A DNA stretch of 64,000 nucleotides. Source: Clostridiales bacterium. GTDB taxonomy: Bacteria; Bacillota; Clostridia; Lachnospirales; Lachnospiraceae. This document shows, in pieces, positions 25,201-34,684 of the stretch. Made by a program: the position numbers and the translations under genes. The stretch lies in NCBI GenBank assembly GCA_021202925.1, contig JAJQCD010000028.1, positions 1-64,000 of the forward strand, read 5' to 3'. Within the stretch, counting starts at the first letter, position 1; each line of letters opens with the position of its first letter. Below the pieces are notes generated by a model. That model was not told where the DNA came from. It made no database searches and worked only from the letters and a program-made list of their open reading frames with translations.

Positions 25201-28200
25201 GTGGATTGAAATAAGTCTATCTCTCCCCGCATGGTGGTGTAGTGCAAGTCGCTCCCCACGCGGGAGCGTGGATTGAAATCTCGAATAATATGTAAAGTCG
25301 CTGCCCCCAACTGTGGTCGCTCCCCACGCGGGAGCGTGGATTGAAATGTGTCAGCGTCCATGATGTCCCCGAAACCGTTCACGTCGCTCCCCACGCGGGA
25401 GCGTGGATTGAAATTGGAACAGGACGCATATAGCCTTATTCCGCTGTTGTCGCTCCCCACGCGGGAGCGTGGATTGAAATTGCAGAAGCGTAGGTGAGGG
25501 GGCAAAGCCCCCTTTAAGGTCGCTCCCCACGCGGGAGCGTGGATTGAAATCACATAATCCGGCGTACCGTCATCCCGGATCACTGGTCGCTCCCCACGCG
25601 GGAGCGTGGATTGAAATCTAGAAATTTTTTACAGCAATACTCACGGTGAGGAGTCGCTCCCCACGCGGGAGCGTGGATTGAAATTAAGGTAAGCGGCAAA
25701 CCTACGGAAAACGGGTCACGTCGCTCCCCACGCGGGAGCGTGGATTGAAATCAGAATGGGGTTTTTGGAATTCAACCCCAATAAGTCGCTCCCCACGCGG
25801 GAGCGTGGATTGAAATTCTTATGGTTTTGCGTACCGAAGTGCAGCTTTTGTCGCTCCCCACGCGGGAGCGTGGATTGAAATTTCCGAAAGCTTTAGTATG
25901 GTTGTTCGAAGCGGTTGCGTCGCTCCCCACGCGGGAGCGTGGATTGAAATTCATTGTATTTTTGCAGAGCGTCCCCGAAGATACGGTCGCTCCCCACGCG
26001 GGAGCGTGGATTGAAATAGGAAGCAAAGGAAATTCTCTTTTTGTCGCTTTTGTCGCTCCCCACGCGGGAGCGTGGATTGAAATCTCTCCGGCATTTAAGA
26101 ACAGATTTTCTAAGGCACGTCGCTCCCCACGCGGGAGCGTGGATTGAAATTGTTGATACCGACAACATAACCGTCATAACCTAGTCGCTCCCCACGCGGG
26201 AGCGTGGATTGAAATCCTTATTGCAAGTGCTATGTATCCGTCTTTTCCGTCGCTCCTCACGCGGGAGCGTGGATTGAAATGCTCTTACCAGTCCAACCCG
26301 TCCCCGTAAACCCCTGTCGCTCCCCACGCGGGAGCGTGGATTGAAATCGAACGGTACTTCAACATGGAAAGCGCACAGGCAGTCGCTCCCCACGCGGGAG
26401 CGTGGATTGAAATACCTCTGACGGAACGATTACATATGACATGCCATGTCGCTCCCCACGCGGAAGCGTGGATTGAAATTGCAAAAAGCCTGCCATTGTA
26501 ATCATTGTAATGATGTCGCTCCCCACGCGGGAGCGTGGATTGAAATAAAATCCACTCCTGCATTTTAGTCATGGCAACGCGTCGCTCCCCACGCGGGAGC
26601 GTGGATTGAAATTGCACATGAGCCATAAAAAGCACCGCCTTTCCCAGGTCGCTCCCCACGCGGGAGCGTGGATTGAAATAGGGACTATACCGAGGAACAG
26701 CCAAAGCGGGAAGCCGTCGCTCCCCACGCGGGAGCGTGGATTGAAATATTTCAGCACCCCCTTTCCTTATGCTGCCGGAATGGTCGCTCCCCACGCGGGA
26801 GCGTGGATTGAAATACGATCAAGGGGTTAAAGGAATTTCAAAAAGAAGTCGCTCCCCACGCGGGAGCGTGGATTGAAATCTCAATCATTAGAATCCTGTA
26901 TTTGGATTTCTGAGTCGCTCCCCACGCGGGAGCGTGGATTGAAATATGCTGGTAAAGAAGGTTCTTCCGAGTCTCATCTTGCATCGCTCCCCACGCGGGA
27001 GCGTGGATTGAAATTATCGCATATTACTGGTCAAAGGGTCTGCTACAGGTCGCTCCCCACGCGGGAGCGTGGATTGAAATTCCGAGAGCCTTAACAAGTC
27101 CGGTCTGTGTTTCCAGTCGCTCCCCACGCGGGAGCGTGGATTGAAATAAGATACGGCAGTACAGAAAAACCTTACCTTGTCCAGTCGCTCCCCACGCGGG
27201 AGCGTGGATTGAAATTGGCTACGACATTGTTGTTTTTGTTGCTGCCATTCGTCGCTCCCCACGCGGGAGCGTGGATTGAAATCGTTTGTCCAGGCGTTGA
27301 AAGAACAAGTCAAACTCGTCGCTCCCCACGCGGGAGCGTGGATTGAAATATGTAAACGATGTTGCAAGGGAAAGTGACGATACAGTCGCTCCCCACGCGG
27401 GAGCGTGGATTGAAATCCCGGCAAATGTGGTAAGGTTTATCACCCCGCAGTCGCTCCCCACGCGGGAGCGTGGATTGAAATTGTAAAGAACTGGTCTTTA
27501 TCTGGCGAAGCCCGTTCGTCGCTCCCCACGCGGGAGCGTGGATTGAAATCTCATCGTCAAGATCATCAAAATCTAACCCCTCCAGTCGCTTCCCACGCGG
27601 GAGCGTGGATTGAAATAAGAGGAGAATACAAGCCCGATCGGAAGAACTGGGTCGCTCCCCACGCGGGAGCGTGGATTGAAATCCATCTGGTCAGTCACCA
27701 CACGCGCTCCGTCAGAATGTCGCTCCCCACGCGGGAGCGTGGATTGAAATAAATAACTGGCAAGTTCTCCAAGCGGAATATCTGCGTCGCTCCCCACGCG
27801 GGAGCGTGGATTGAAATTCAAGCGGCGGTTGCGCTGGCAATATTGATTAGAGTCGCTCCCCACGCGGGAGCGTGGATTGAAATAAAAAAATATGGAATCC
27901 CTAAAAGAACGATTGAAAGTCGCTCCCCACGCGGGAGCGTGGATTGAAATCCGGAAGAACGGTTGTCTTGCGTATCTGCATCTTTGTCGCTCCCCACGCG
28001 GGAGCGTGGATTGAAATGGAGCATGGCGGCATAAGCAAGCCGGCTCTGCAAGTCGCTCCCCACGCGGGAGCGTGGATTGAAATACGATAAGACTAGACCA
28101 AAAAACAAAAGAAAAATGTCGCTCCCCACGCGGGAGCGTGGATTGAAATATAAAGTGGTTTGCAAGCATTCGCAGAATACCATGTCGCTCCCCACGCGGG

Positions 28201-28485
28201 AGCGTGGATTGAAATCTTTGCCGCTGTGTGACTATCTGGTGACACGGGAAGGTCGCTCCCCACGCGGGAGCGTGGATTGAAATCCAATAAGGGCAGTATG
28301 AAAGGAGTACAAGGTCTGTCGCTCCCCACGCGGGAGCGTGGATTGAAATGTATTATCAGAGCAAGTTTGATTCTAGTGGTTACGTCGCTCCCCACGCGGG
28401 AGCGTGGATTGAAATTTCCAGACCTCTACAGCCCCTTGCGATACATCGATGGGGTCGCTCCCCACGCGGGAGCGTGGATTGAAAT
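22257..28485 (+). CRISPR. Type I-C CRISPR array, 94 repeats and 93 spacers
   Basis: By hand count there are 94 repeats of 32 nt, starting GTCGCTCCCC and ending GTGGATTGAAAT, with an internal 7-bp stem CGCTCCC-CACGC-GGGAGCG. Start-to-start distances are 65-70 nt (mean 66.6), so spacers are 33-38 nt. Most repeats are identical. Variants seen are A for G at base 1 (22923, 26983), T for C at base 9 (26249), A for G at base 17 (26448) and T for C at base 7 (27585). The last repeat (28454-28485) is not degenerate. Cas5c processing should leave the 11-nt handle TGGATTGAAAT. Cas1, Cas2, Cas4 and a leader are adjacent, so the locus looks competent for adaptation. Confidence 0.97.
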
Positions 28486-29143
28486 GAAATCAATTGATAA
28501 GAAAGGTTTGTAAAACACTGGAGCGATTTATACAGGCGTTCTTTTGCGGAGTTAAGCCGTCAGCCGCAGACTGAACTTAGTATAGTTGTTTGGAAAGAAA
28601 CAAGAGAATAAATTACGGAAAAAATGAATTGCTATACCTTTACACAAATGGGGAGGATGCAATAGGATTGTTGAGATGGATGATGAATCTGAAAGATCAA
28701 TCTCAATCGAAAGCGGCAGTTTCATATAACGGCAAAATTGGCGTTAATTATATATGTGGCCTTAGATAAAAAGATGTGTGGAAGTTAGTTGATCCAAATG
28801 AAAGATATCATTATCTGATTGGATTAATTCAGATGGGTGATGATTTCTGCCGTTGGGATTATACTATACGCGGCATGGTAAGGGGAGTGTGCAATGGCCT
28901 TCCGCAGATCATGATTGGATCGTAAGGATAGAGAGTGATTTGCAGAGCACAGATTATTAAGACCTTTTGTAAGTGAAATCACAGGAATCCGCAGGCCGTT
29001 CGATGGAAAAGAGACAGGCTAACCATGCGGAAATAAATCTAAAAATCTTACTCCTTTAAAAAAAAATCCTCTTTGTTTTTGGATAAAATCTGATAAAATG
29101 GAAGCAGATGGAGGAAGGAGACTCGAAAGGAGTGATCGAGGAG
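28486..29143. other. Gap after the array with a decayed coding remnant
   Basis: No intact gene is seen in these roughly 650 nt. An open stretch at 28770-28925 (plus strand) reads KDVWKLVDPNERYHYLIGLI, then QMGDDFCRWDYTIRG, and ends at TAA. It looks protein-like but lacks a start codon and is preceded by a stop, so it is probably the end of a decayed gene of unknown family. No further CRISPR repeats are present. An upstream region of the HPr-like gene lies at its right end. Confidence 0.45.
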
Positions 29144-29377
29144 ATGCAGGAGTTGAAAGTAACATTCAGGAATCCGAATGATGTCCTTGATTTTGTGAGC
29201 AGGGTGGAGAAGTACCCGTTTAACATGGATTTGAGCCGCGGCAGTATCGTTGTGGATGCAAAATCACTCCTTGGAATTATGAATCTTGGATTTAATGAGG
29301 CGGTCAATCTGAAGATATATTCGGATGAGAACTGCGAGGCTTTATTTACCGACATCGAGAAATTTACGGCAGCATGA
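29144..29377 (+). CDS. HPr-like protein without the phosphorylatable histidine
   Basis: A 77-residue protein of the HPr/PtsH fold. The second half is clear (SRGSIVVDAKSLLGIMNLGF matches the Ser46 region of HPr), while the His15 region (GLHARPA in HPr) is replaced by NPNDVLDFVSRVEKYPF. It therefore cannot carry phosphate on histidine but keeps a Ser-containing segment, like Crh-type regulatory paralogues. ATG 29144 is preferred because the homologous sequence begins there; an ATG at 29108 is also in frame. It is monocistronic, followed by a terminator. Confidence 0.72.
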   Translation: MQELKVTFRNPNDVLDFVSRVEKYPFNMDLSRGSIVVDAKSLLGIMNLGFNEAVNLKIYSDENCEALFTDIEKFTAA

Positions 29378-29427
29378 ATGCTGTAAATGAGATACGCCAT
29401 TATCCAATTTATTGTTCCCCATACTGA

Positions 29428-29457
29428 GCAGAATAGCTTAATTGTTATTCTGCCTTT
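29428..29457 (+). terminator. Terminator after the HPr-like gene
   Basis: GCAGAATA (29428-29435) pairs with TATTCTGC (29446-29453) around a 10-nt loop and is followed by CTTTT. Confidence 0.7.
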
Positions 29458-29474
29458 TAAATTTCGAGGAACTA

Positions 29475-29483
29475 TGTTATAAT
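29475..29483 (+). promoter_or_regulatory. Extended -10 promoter of the DUF815 gene
   Basis: TGTTATAAT (29475-29483) is an extended -10 element 34 nt before the start codon. No good -35 is seen, as is common with extended -10 promoters. Confidence 0.55.
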
Positions 29484-29516
29484 GGAGCGATGATGAAAGG
29501 GACGAAAGGATAACGC

Positions 29517-30755
29517 TTGCATATGTATAAGATTGTTTCAAGATTATTGATTTACAGTGATATGCCACAGGATACGATCCTGATGCAGATGGCCGACATT
29601 ATCCGGCGAATGGACGATGGGACGCAGACGAAGGAAGAACTGGTAAGCCGTGTGTTTGTACAGATCAAGCATTTGCTGCAGGTGGCAACGGATTATGGAT
29701 TTGATCGAAATCTGTGGCATAATTATCTGACGTTTATTTTGATTACCAGCGAGAATCCATTTTCGATCACCTGTGAGAAGGTGGGAGCGAGCGAAGGCAG
29801 CGTTAATTTCTTTGCGAAGGGGGATTTTCGGGCTTTCATGGATTTGTTCGGGTATGATTTTTCCAGGCTGGAGCAGTATCTGAATATTGACTGCTTCTCA
29901 AGAATTTCGCATTACCGGGCGATTGGAAAAAAAGATCTGATGTACAATAAGAACGTCAGTGAGAAGGTGCGTGCACTCAGTGAAAAGCTGGAGACAGCGC
30001 AGAATGAAGATGATTTTTTTGATTATGTAACGGGATTTTATAAGGCTTATGGCGTGGGGATGTTCGGATTGAACAAAGCATTCCGTATCCGGGAAAAATT
30101 CGATGGTGGAGTAGAATTTATCGCCATCAACAACATGGATACCGTGATGCTGGATGACCTGATCGGCTATGAGATCCAGAAGAAAAAGCTGATTGACAAT
30201 ACGACGGCGTTTGTCGAGGGACGAAAGGCGAATAATGTGCTGTTGTTCGGCGACAGTGGAACCGGTAAGTCGACGAGTGTAAAGGCGATTGTTAATGAGT
30301 TCTATGACAGAGGCCTGCGAATGATTGAGATCTACAAGCACCAGTTTAAGGACCTTTCTTCGGTGATTGCACAGATTAAGAATCGAAATTACCGGTTTGT
30401 TATTTATATGGATGATCTGTCTTTTGAAGAGTTTGAAGTGGAATATAAGTTCCTGAAAGCGGTGATCGAGGGCGGCGTGGAGACTCGTCCGGACAATATT
30501 CTGATTTATGCTACGTCCAATCGCCGCCATTTGATCAAGGAAAACTGGAGTGACCGGGATGATATGGAACATGAAAACGGCATGCATCGTTCGGATACGA
30601 TGGAGGAGAAGCTTTCGCTGGTGAATCGATTTGGCGTTACGATCAATTACTCGAAGCCAACGCAGAAGGAGTATTTTAATATTGTGATTGGCCTGGCCCG
30701 CAGGGCGGGGGTGCTCATGCCCGATGAGGAACTGAAACTGGAAGCGAATCGATAG
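29517..30755 (+). CDS. DUF815 family AAA ATPase, C-terminus cut by an in-frame TAG
   Basis: A 412-residue DUF815 (YcgB/YhcG-like) P-loop ATPase. The N-terminal 170 residues are helical. The ATPase core has LLFGDSGTGKSTSVKAIV (Walker A, near residues 242-259) and YMDDLSFEEFE (Walker B), then IYATSNRRHLI (sensor). The frame ends at TAG 30753-30755 after LKLEANR. Translation of the same frame continues ELSHGGISGRTAQQFVNYLL to TAA 30828-30830, and that continuation looks like the normal family C-terminus with a Trp expected at the TAG. The start is TTG 29517 (six bases after GAAAGGA) or ATG 29523. Confidence 0.82.
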   Translation: MHMYKIVSRLLIYSDMPQDTILMQMADIIRRMDDGTQTKEELVSRVFVQIKHLLQVATDYGFDRNLWHNYLTFILITSENPFSITCEKVGASEGSVNFFAKGDFRAFMDLFGYDFSRLEQYLNIDCFSRISHYRAIGKKDLMYNKNVSEKVRALSEKLETAQNEDDFFDYVTGFYKAYGVGMFGLNKAFRIREKFDGGVEFIAINNMDTVMLDDLIGYEIQKKKLIDNTTAFVEGRKANNVLLFGDSGTGKSTSVKAIVNEFYDRGLRMIEIYKHQFKDLSSVIAQIKNRNYRFVIYMDDLSFEEFEVEYKFLKAVIEGGVETRPDNILIYATSNRRHLIKENWSDRDDMEHENGMHRSDTMEEKLSLVNRFGVTINYSKPTQKEYFNIVIGLARRAGVLMPDEELKLEANR

Positions 30756-30840
30756 GAACTTTCGCATGGAGGAATTTCCGGACGGACGGCACAGCAGTTT
30801 GTTAACTATTTGTTGGGAATGCAAAAATAAAAAAAGAGTA

Positions 30841-30869
30841 TTGACAGATTGATTTTGAAGTGCTATGAT
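30841..30869 (+). promoter_or_regulatory. Promoter of tRNA-Arg
   Basis: TTGACA (30841-30846), 17 nt, TATGAT (30864-30869), 34 nt before the tRNA 5' end. Confidence 0.8.
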
Positions 30870-30903
30870 ATATTTCGTTGCGGCGATGATCGTTGCAACG
30901 GAT

Positions 30904-30977
30904 GTGCGCGTAGCTCAGCTGGATAGAGCACTTGGCTACGGACCAAGGTGTCGGGGGTTCGAATCCTCTCGCGCACG
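30904..30977 (+). tRNA. tRNA-Arg (ACG)
   Basis: A cloverleaf folds fully: acceptor GTGCGCG (30904-30910) with CGCGCAC (30970-30976), D arm GCTC/GAGC, anticodon stem CTTGG/CCAAG with loop CTACGGA giving anticodon ACG, and T arm GGGGG/CCTCT with TTCGAAT (two G-U pairs). The discriminator is G30977. CCA is not encoded. Confidence 0.95.
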
Positions 30978-30985
30978 TGAAAGTT

Positions 30986-31020
30986 AGAAGAGGCGTTCTC
31001 ATCAGGAGGACGCCTCTTCT
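30986..31020 (+). terminator. Hairpin after tRNA-Arg
   Basis: AGAAGAGGCGT (30986-30996) pairs with ACGCCTCTTCT (31010-31020), an 11-bp stem with a 13-nt loop. The following U-run is poor, so termination may be partial. Confidence 0.55.
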
Positions 31021-31062
31021 GCGCATACCAGAAAACAGCTAAGGCAGGCAAAGGAGACAGGC

Positions 31063-32961
31063 ATGTTATATCGAATTGTGGATGGGTCGGTATCGTTGGG
31101 TGGCGTGCCAGTGCTGTCTCACGTCAATTTTGAGATAAAAGGGTCGGAGAAGATTGCCGTAGTGGGACGAAATGGAGCGGGAAAGACGACGCTTCTGCGT
31201 CTGATTGCGGGAGAACTGGAAATGGATCGGGATGATAAGAGACGGGGAGATGCAATTGTCTGTTCTCGCACCCTGAGCATGGGAATGCTTTCACAGCAGC
31301 CGGTTTTCACAGGAGAGTGCACGGTAGAAGAGGCCATTCTGGCAGCATGCAACTGTGGAGACGTATTTGACCGGGAACGTTTTTGGTATGAACAGGAATA
31401 TGACCGCCTGTTTACCGGATTTGGTTTTCGCAAGGAGGATAAGCACAAGCGTCTGTCAGAGTTTTCGGGCGGGGAGCAGACGAAGATTGCGTTGATCCGA
31501 CTTCTTTTGATGAAACCGGATATTCTGCTTCTCGATGAGCCGACGAATCACCTGGATCTGGAGACGGTGCAGTGGCTGGAACAGTATTTAAGACAATATG
31601 AGCATGCAGTAGTGATGGTTTCACATGATCGTTTCTTCCTGGATCAGACGGCGGAAGTGGTATATGAGGTATTCGGAAAGCGGCTGGAACGGTATGTAGG
31701 AAATTACACAGATTATCGACGGGAGAAATGTCGGCGGATTGCATCAGCGTGGCGGACATATGAGCGGCAAAGGGAGGAAATTGCCCGCCTGGAGACAGAC
31801 GTGGAGAGATTCAAGCACAAGCCGACGAAGGCGTCTTTTGCCAGGGCGAAGCGGAAACAGATTGAACGGATGGAACATGTGGCAAAGCCGGAAGAGGACG
31901 ATATACGTCTGTTTACCGGTGAGATTGTGCCGGCGGTTCCAGGTGCTAAATGGGTCTATACGGCGGAGCATCTGAGAGTGGGTTATGACCGGATTCTTCT
32001 GGATGTTTCCCTGAGAATCCGACGGGGACAGAAGATTGGTTTGATTGGTTCAAATGGCGTTGGCAAGAGCACCTTTTTAAAAACGGTTGCCGGTCTCGTG
32101 AAACCGATTGCGGGAGAGTCTTCTCTGGGTAATCACGTCACGGTAGGATATTTTGATCAGCATTCGGCTGAAATTCAGTCGGAGCAGACGGTGCTGGAGC
32201 ATTTTTCTGGTTTATTTCCGTCTATGACGGAAAAGGAAGTCCGCAGTGTGTTGGGAGCATATCTTTTTGGTGGAAGAGAAGCCGGAAGGCGGATTTGTGA
32301 TCTTTCCGGTGGAGAAAAGGCCAGGCTGGTACTTGCGGAATTGCTGCAGAGCCGACCCAATTTTCTGGTACTGGATGAGCCGACGAATCATATGGATATT
32401 CAGGCGAAGGAGACGCTGGAATCTGCGTTCCAGGCTTATACGGGTACGATTCTTTTTGTCTCGCATGACCGGTATTTTGTTTCGCATGTGGCAGAGTCAA
32501 TTCTGTTTTTTGAGAACGGCAAAGTGATGTATTATCCATTCGGGTACGAGCATTATCTGGAGAAAAGGCAGCGGACGGATACGGGAGAAAATCTGTCAGC
32601 CCGCGTACAGGCGGAGGATGCGGCTTTGATTGAGGGGATTCGCTCGGTGCCAAAAGCAGAACGGTGGTCTTTTTGCGAGCCATCAGAAGAACAGGCATAT
32701 ACAGACTGGAAGCTTCGTCTGGCAACAGAGAAGCTGGAGAATATGGGCGCATACTATGCCAGGCTGGAAGAAAAATGTCGGTTACAGGAAATCGAGTGGA
32801 AGGAATCGGAGACATACTGGCTGGATTTTGCGCCACAAAGCGAAGATATGTCCGGACATTCGGGGAGTGACGGCATGGCTGTTTCAGAGCGGGATACGGT
32901 CTGGAAGGAGTGGCATGCCTGCTGCCTGCAATGGTGGGACATATACAATGAAAATGAGTAA
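31063..32961 (+). CDS. ABC-F family ATPase (ribosome-associated)
   Basis: A 632-residue protein with two ABC cassettes in one chain and no membrane domain. Cassette 1 has GRNGAGKTTLLR, FSGGEQTKIAL and ILLLDEPTNHLDLET. Cassette 2 has GSNGVGKSTFLK, LSGGEKARLVL and FLVLDEPTNHMDIQ. The charged linker around residues 235-270 (RYEVERFKHKPTKASFARAK type) is the P-site tRNA interaction motif region. ABC-F proteins act on the ribosome in translation or antibiotic protection; the subfamily cannot be fixed here. The start ATG 31063 follows AAAGGAGACAGGC. Confidence 0.92.
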   Translation: MLYRIVDGSVSLGGVPVLSHVNFEIKGSEKIAVVGRNGAGKTTLLRLIAGELEMDRDDKRRGDAIVCSRTLSMGMLSQQPVFTGECTVEEAILAACNCGDVFDRERFWYEQEYDRLFTGFGFRKEDKHKRLSEFSGGEQTKIALIRLLLMKPDILLLDEPTNHLDLETVQWLEQYLRQYEHAVVMVSHDRFFLDQTAEVVYEVFGKRLERYVGNYTDYRREKCRRIASAWRTYERQREEIARLETDVERFKHKPTKASFARAKRKQIERMEHVAKPEEDDIRLFTGEIVPAVPGAKWVYTAEHLRVGYDRILLDVSLRIRRGQKIGLIGSNGVGKSTFLKTVAGLVKPIAGESSLGNHVTVGYFDQHSAEIQSEQTVLEHFSGLFPSMTEKEVRSVLGAYLFGGREAGRRICDLSGGEKARLVLAELLQSRPNFLVLDEPTNHMDIQAKETLESAFQAYTGTILFVSHDRYFVSHVAESILFFENGKVMYYPFGYEHYLEKRQRTDTGENLSARVQAEDAALIEGIRSVPKAERWSFCEPSEEQAYTDWKLRLATEKLENMGAYYARLEEKCRLQEIEWKESETYWLDFAPQSEDMSGHSGSDGMAVSERDTVWKEWHACCLQWWDIYNENE

Positions 32962-33003
32962 TCGGAGTAACGATTTTAAATAGCATGTCTGAAGAATTGA
33001 GAC

Positions 33004-33059
33004 AAAAAAATCGGGCGGGTTCACTCCTTCCATTTCTCTGGTGATGGGAGTGCTTCCGA
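33004..33059 (-). terminator. Terminator of the ACT-domain gene
   Basis: Read on the minus strand, a stem with CACTCC (33022-33027) and GGAGTG (33047-33052), extended by TCGG/CCGA, is followed by seven T (A-run 33004-33010 on the plus strand). It also lies between convergent genes and may act on both. Confidence 0.6.
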
Positions 33060-33086
33060 CCGATTCCTGTATGCGGAAGGGGATCG

Positions 33087-33491
33087 TTACAAAATGGAAT
33101 ATCCTTTCGCTTTGAGACATTCCTGGACCTCCCAGATGTCGTCTGTGTGAACCACCATCACTGGCATGCCAGAGTCTCGATTAAAGGACAGATACATATA
33201 GTTGATATTGATATTGCTTTCCGAGAGGGAGAGGAGCAGTTTATTCAGACTGCCGACCTCATCGTTCATCTCGATTCCCAGAATGCTGTTCAGGCGGGTC
33301 ATATAGCCTGCCTCAGTCAGAGCCTGCCAGGTCAGATCCGGATCGGATACGACCATGCGGATGATGCCGAATTCTGCACTGTCGTTAGTCACGGAACCCC
33401 ATATATTGATTCCTTTCTGCTGGAGAATTGCTGTGATTTTCTGAAATGTGCCCTTGGAATTCTCTCCAAAGATCGATACCTGTTTTAACAT
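33087..33491 (-). CDS. Tandem ACT-domain protein
   Basis: A 134-residue protein made of two ACT domains (MLKQVSIFGENSKGTFQKIT and GIEMNDEVGSLNKLLLSLSE starts), without any enzyme domain. Such stand-alone ACT proteins bind amino acids and are thought to regulate amino-acid metabolism. The start ATG is at 33491. It is convergent with the ABC-F gene and separated from it by a terminator. Confidence 0.82.
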   Translation of the reverse strand: MLKQVSIFGENSKGTFQKITAILQQKGINIWGSVTNDSAEFGIIRMVVSDPDLTWQALTEAGYMTRLNSILGIEMNDEVGSLNKLLLSLSESNININYMYLSFNRDSGMPVMVVHTDDIWEVQECLKAKGYSIL

Positions 33492-33631
33492 GATCCTGTT
33501 CTCCTTTGATTATGTCACGACTCCGGCAACAGCCGGAACAGTGAACCGATTTCCGGTTTCAGTATAACGCAGGTTCGGTTTTTTGTAAATGAAATTTTAA
33601 CTTGACACACTTCGCCTTCTATGTTAAGGTC

Positions 33632-33661
33632 AAAAACGGACTGCCACAGGCTCTGGCTGTC
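33632..33661 (-). terminator. Terminator of sigG
   Basis: On the minus strand GACaGCCA pairs with TGGCaGTC (33639-33661 on plus), followed by CGTTTTTG. It lies directly after the sigG stop codon. Confidence 0.6.
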
Positions 33662-33663
33662 GC

Positions 33664-34440
33664 TCAGCTGAGATAATTTTTCATCGTTTTTAGCGCGCTC
33701 TTTTCCAGGCGGGATACCTGTGCCTGGCTGATGTGTATTTCCTCAGCGACTTCGGTCTGCGTCTTTCCTTCGAAGAATCGCATGTCGATGATATGTCGTT
33801 CCCGGTTGGGGAGGCGATCCATGGCATCGCGCAGCGAGATGTCTTCGACCCAGTTTTCCTCGAGGTGCTTTTTGTCACTGATCTGATCCATGACGTAAAG
33901 AGGGTCACCGCCGTCTGTGTAGATGGGTTCGTAGAGACTGACCGGACTCTGGATGGCGTCAAGCGCACAGGTGACGTCTTCCTTGCTGACGCCGATCTCA
34001 TTGGCAATTTCCATCAGGCTGGGTTCGCGTGCGTTTCTGCGGGTCAGGCCTTCGCGCGCATAGATTGCCCGGTAGGCAGTGTCACGCAGAGAACGGCTGA
34101 CGCGGATGGAGTTGTTGTCACGCAGGTAGCGGCGCACTTCGCCGAGAATCATCGGTACTGCATAGGTAGAAAATTTTACGTTTTGCGTGATATCAAAATT
34201 GTCAATGGCCTTGATCAGACCGACGCAGCCGATCTGAAAAAGATCATCCAGATTTTCGTTGCTGCTGGAGAAGCGCTGAATGACGCTTAAGACCAGGCGA
34301 AGATTTCCTTTGATATACTGCTCACGGGCATCCATGTCCCCGTCCAGGATTTTCCGGAACAGGGTTTCCTTCTCGTCGTTTGTCAGAAGTGGAAGTTTTG
34401 CCGTGTTCACTCCGCAGATTTCAACCTTGTATCCTGCCAT
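33664..34440 (-). CDS. sigG: RNA polymerase sporulation-specific sigma-G factor
   Basis: A 258-residue sigma-70 family protein. The N-terminal MAGYKVEICGVNTAKLPLLT is diagnostic of SigG, the late forespore sigma factor. Region 2 is NENLDDLFQIGCVGLIKAID, the region 2.4 segment NVKFSTYAVPMILGEVRRYL follows, and region 4 is ERHIIDMRFFEGKTQTEVAE with ISQAQVSRLEKSALK. The length matches SigG orthologues. A good Shine-Dalgarno (GGAGG) precedes ATG 34440. The presence of this gene is strong evidence that the organism can, or once could, sporulate. It is not next to spoIIG here. Confidence 0.94.
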   Translation of the reverse strand: MAGYKVEICGVNTAKLPLLTNDEKETLFRKILDGDMDAREQYIKGNLRLVLSVIQRFSSSNENLDDLFQIGCVGLIKAIDNFDITQNVKFSTYAVPMILGEVRRYLRDNNSIRVSRSLRDTAYRAIYAREGLTRRNAREPSLMEIANEIGVSKEDVTCALDAIQSPVSLYEPIYTDGGDPLYVMDQISDKKHLEENWVEDISLRDAMDRLPNRERHIIDMRFFEGKTQTEVAEEIHISQAQVSRLEKSALKTMKNYLS

Positions 34441-34684
34441 GTTTCCGTACCTCCGAAATTGTTCAAGATGAGTGGTTACACCAGACAGGATTTACGAAAA
34501 GGACAAGGTTTATACTTCCATATTTTTCAAAGTTGTGGTGTGAAAAATTTGAATTTGCGGTGGGAATGATGGAAAAGTACAATGAATCTGGAGATGGCGG
34601 TGGCTGTTTACGCTGCTTTCGTCGGGTGCACAGGAAACGACCTCATGTCGTTCTCTGTAAATAGATACATGTGGGAGAAAAATC

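Noticed and set aside
22179-28513. Many long open frames inside the array, on both strands
   Set aside because: They encode repeated HAPAWGA/RSRVGSD/LPTRERGLK units from the 32-nt repeat read in different frames; no real protein is involved.
30753-30755. TAG in the DUF815 gene as a pyrrolysine codon
   Set aside because: No pyl genes are seen in the window and the replaced residue in homologues appears to be Trp; a point mutation is simpler.
30802-31051. Minus-strand frames crossing tRNA-Arg
   Set aside because: They contain FEPPTPWSVAKCSIQLSY-like translations of the antisense tRNA, and a promoter/tRNA is certain here.
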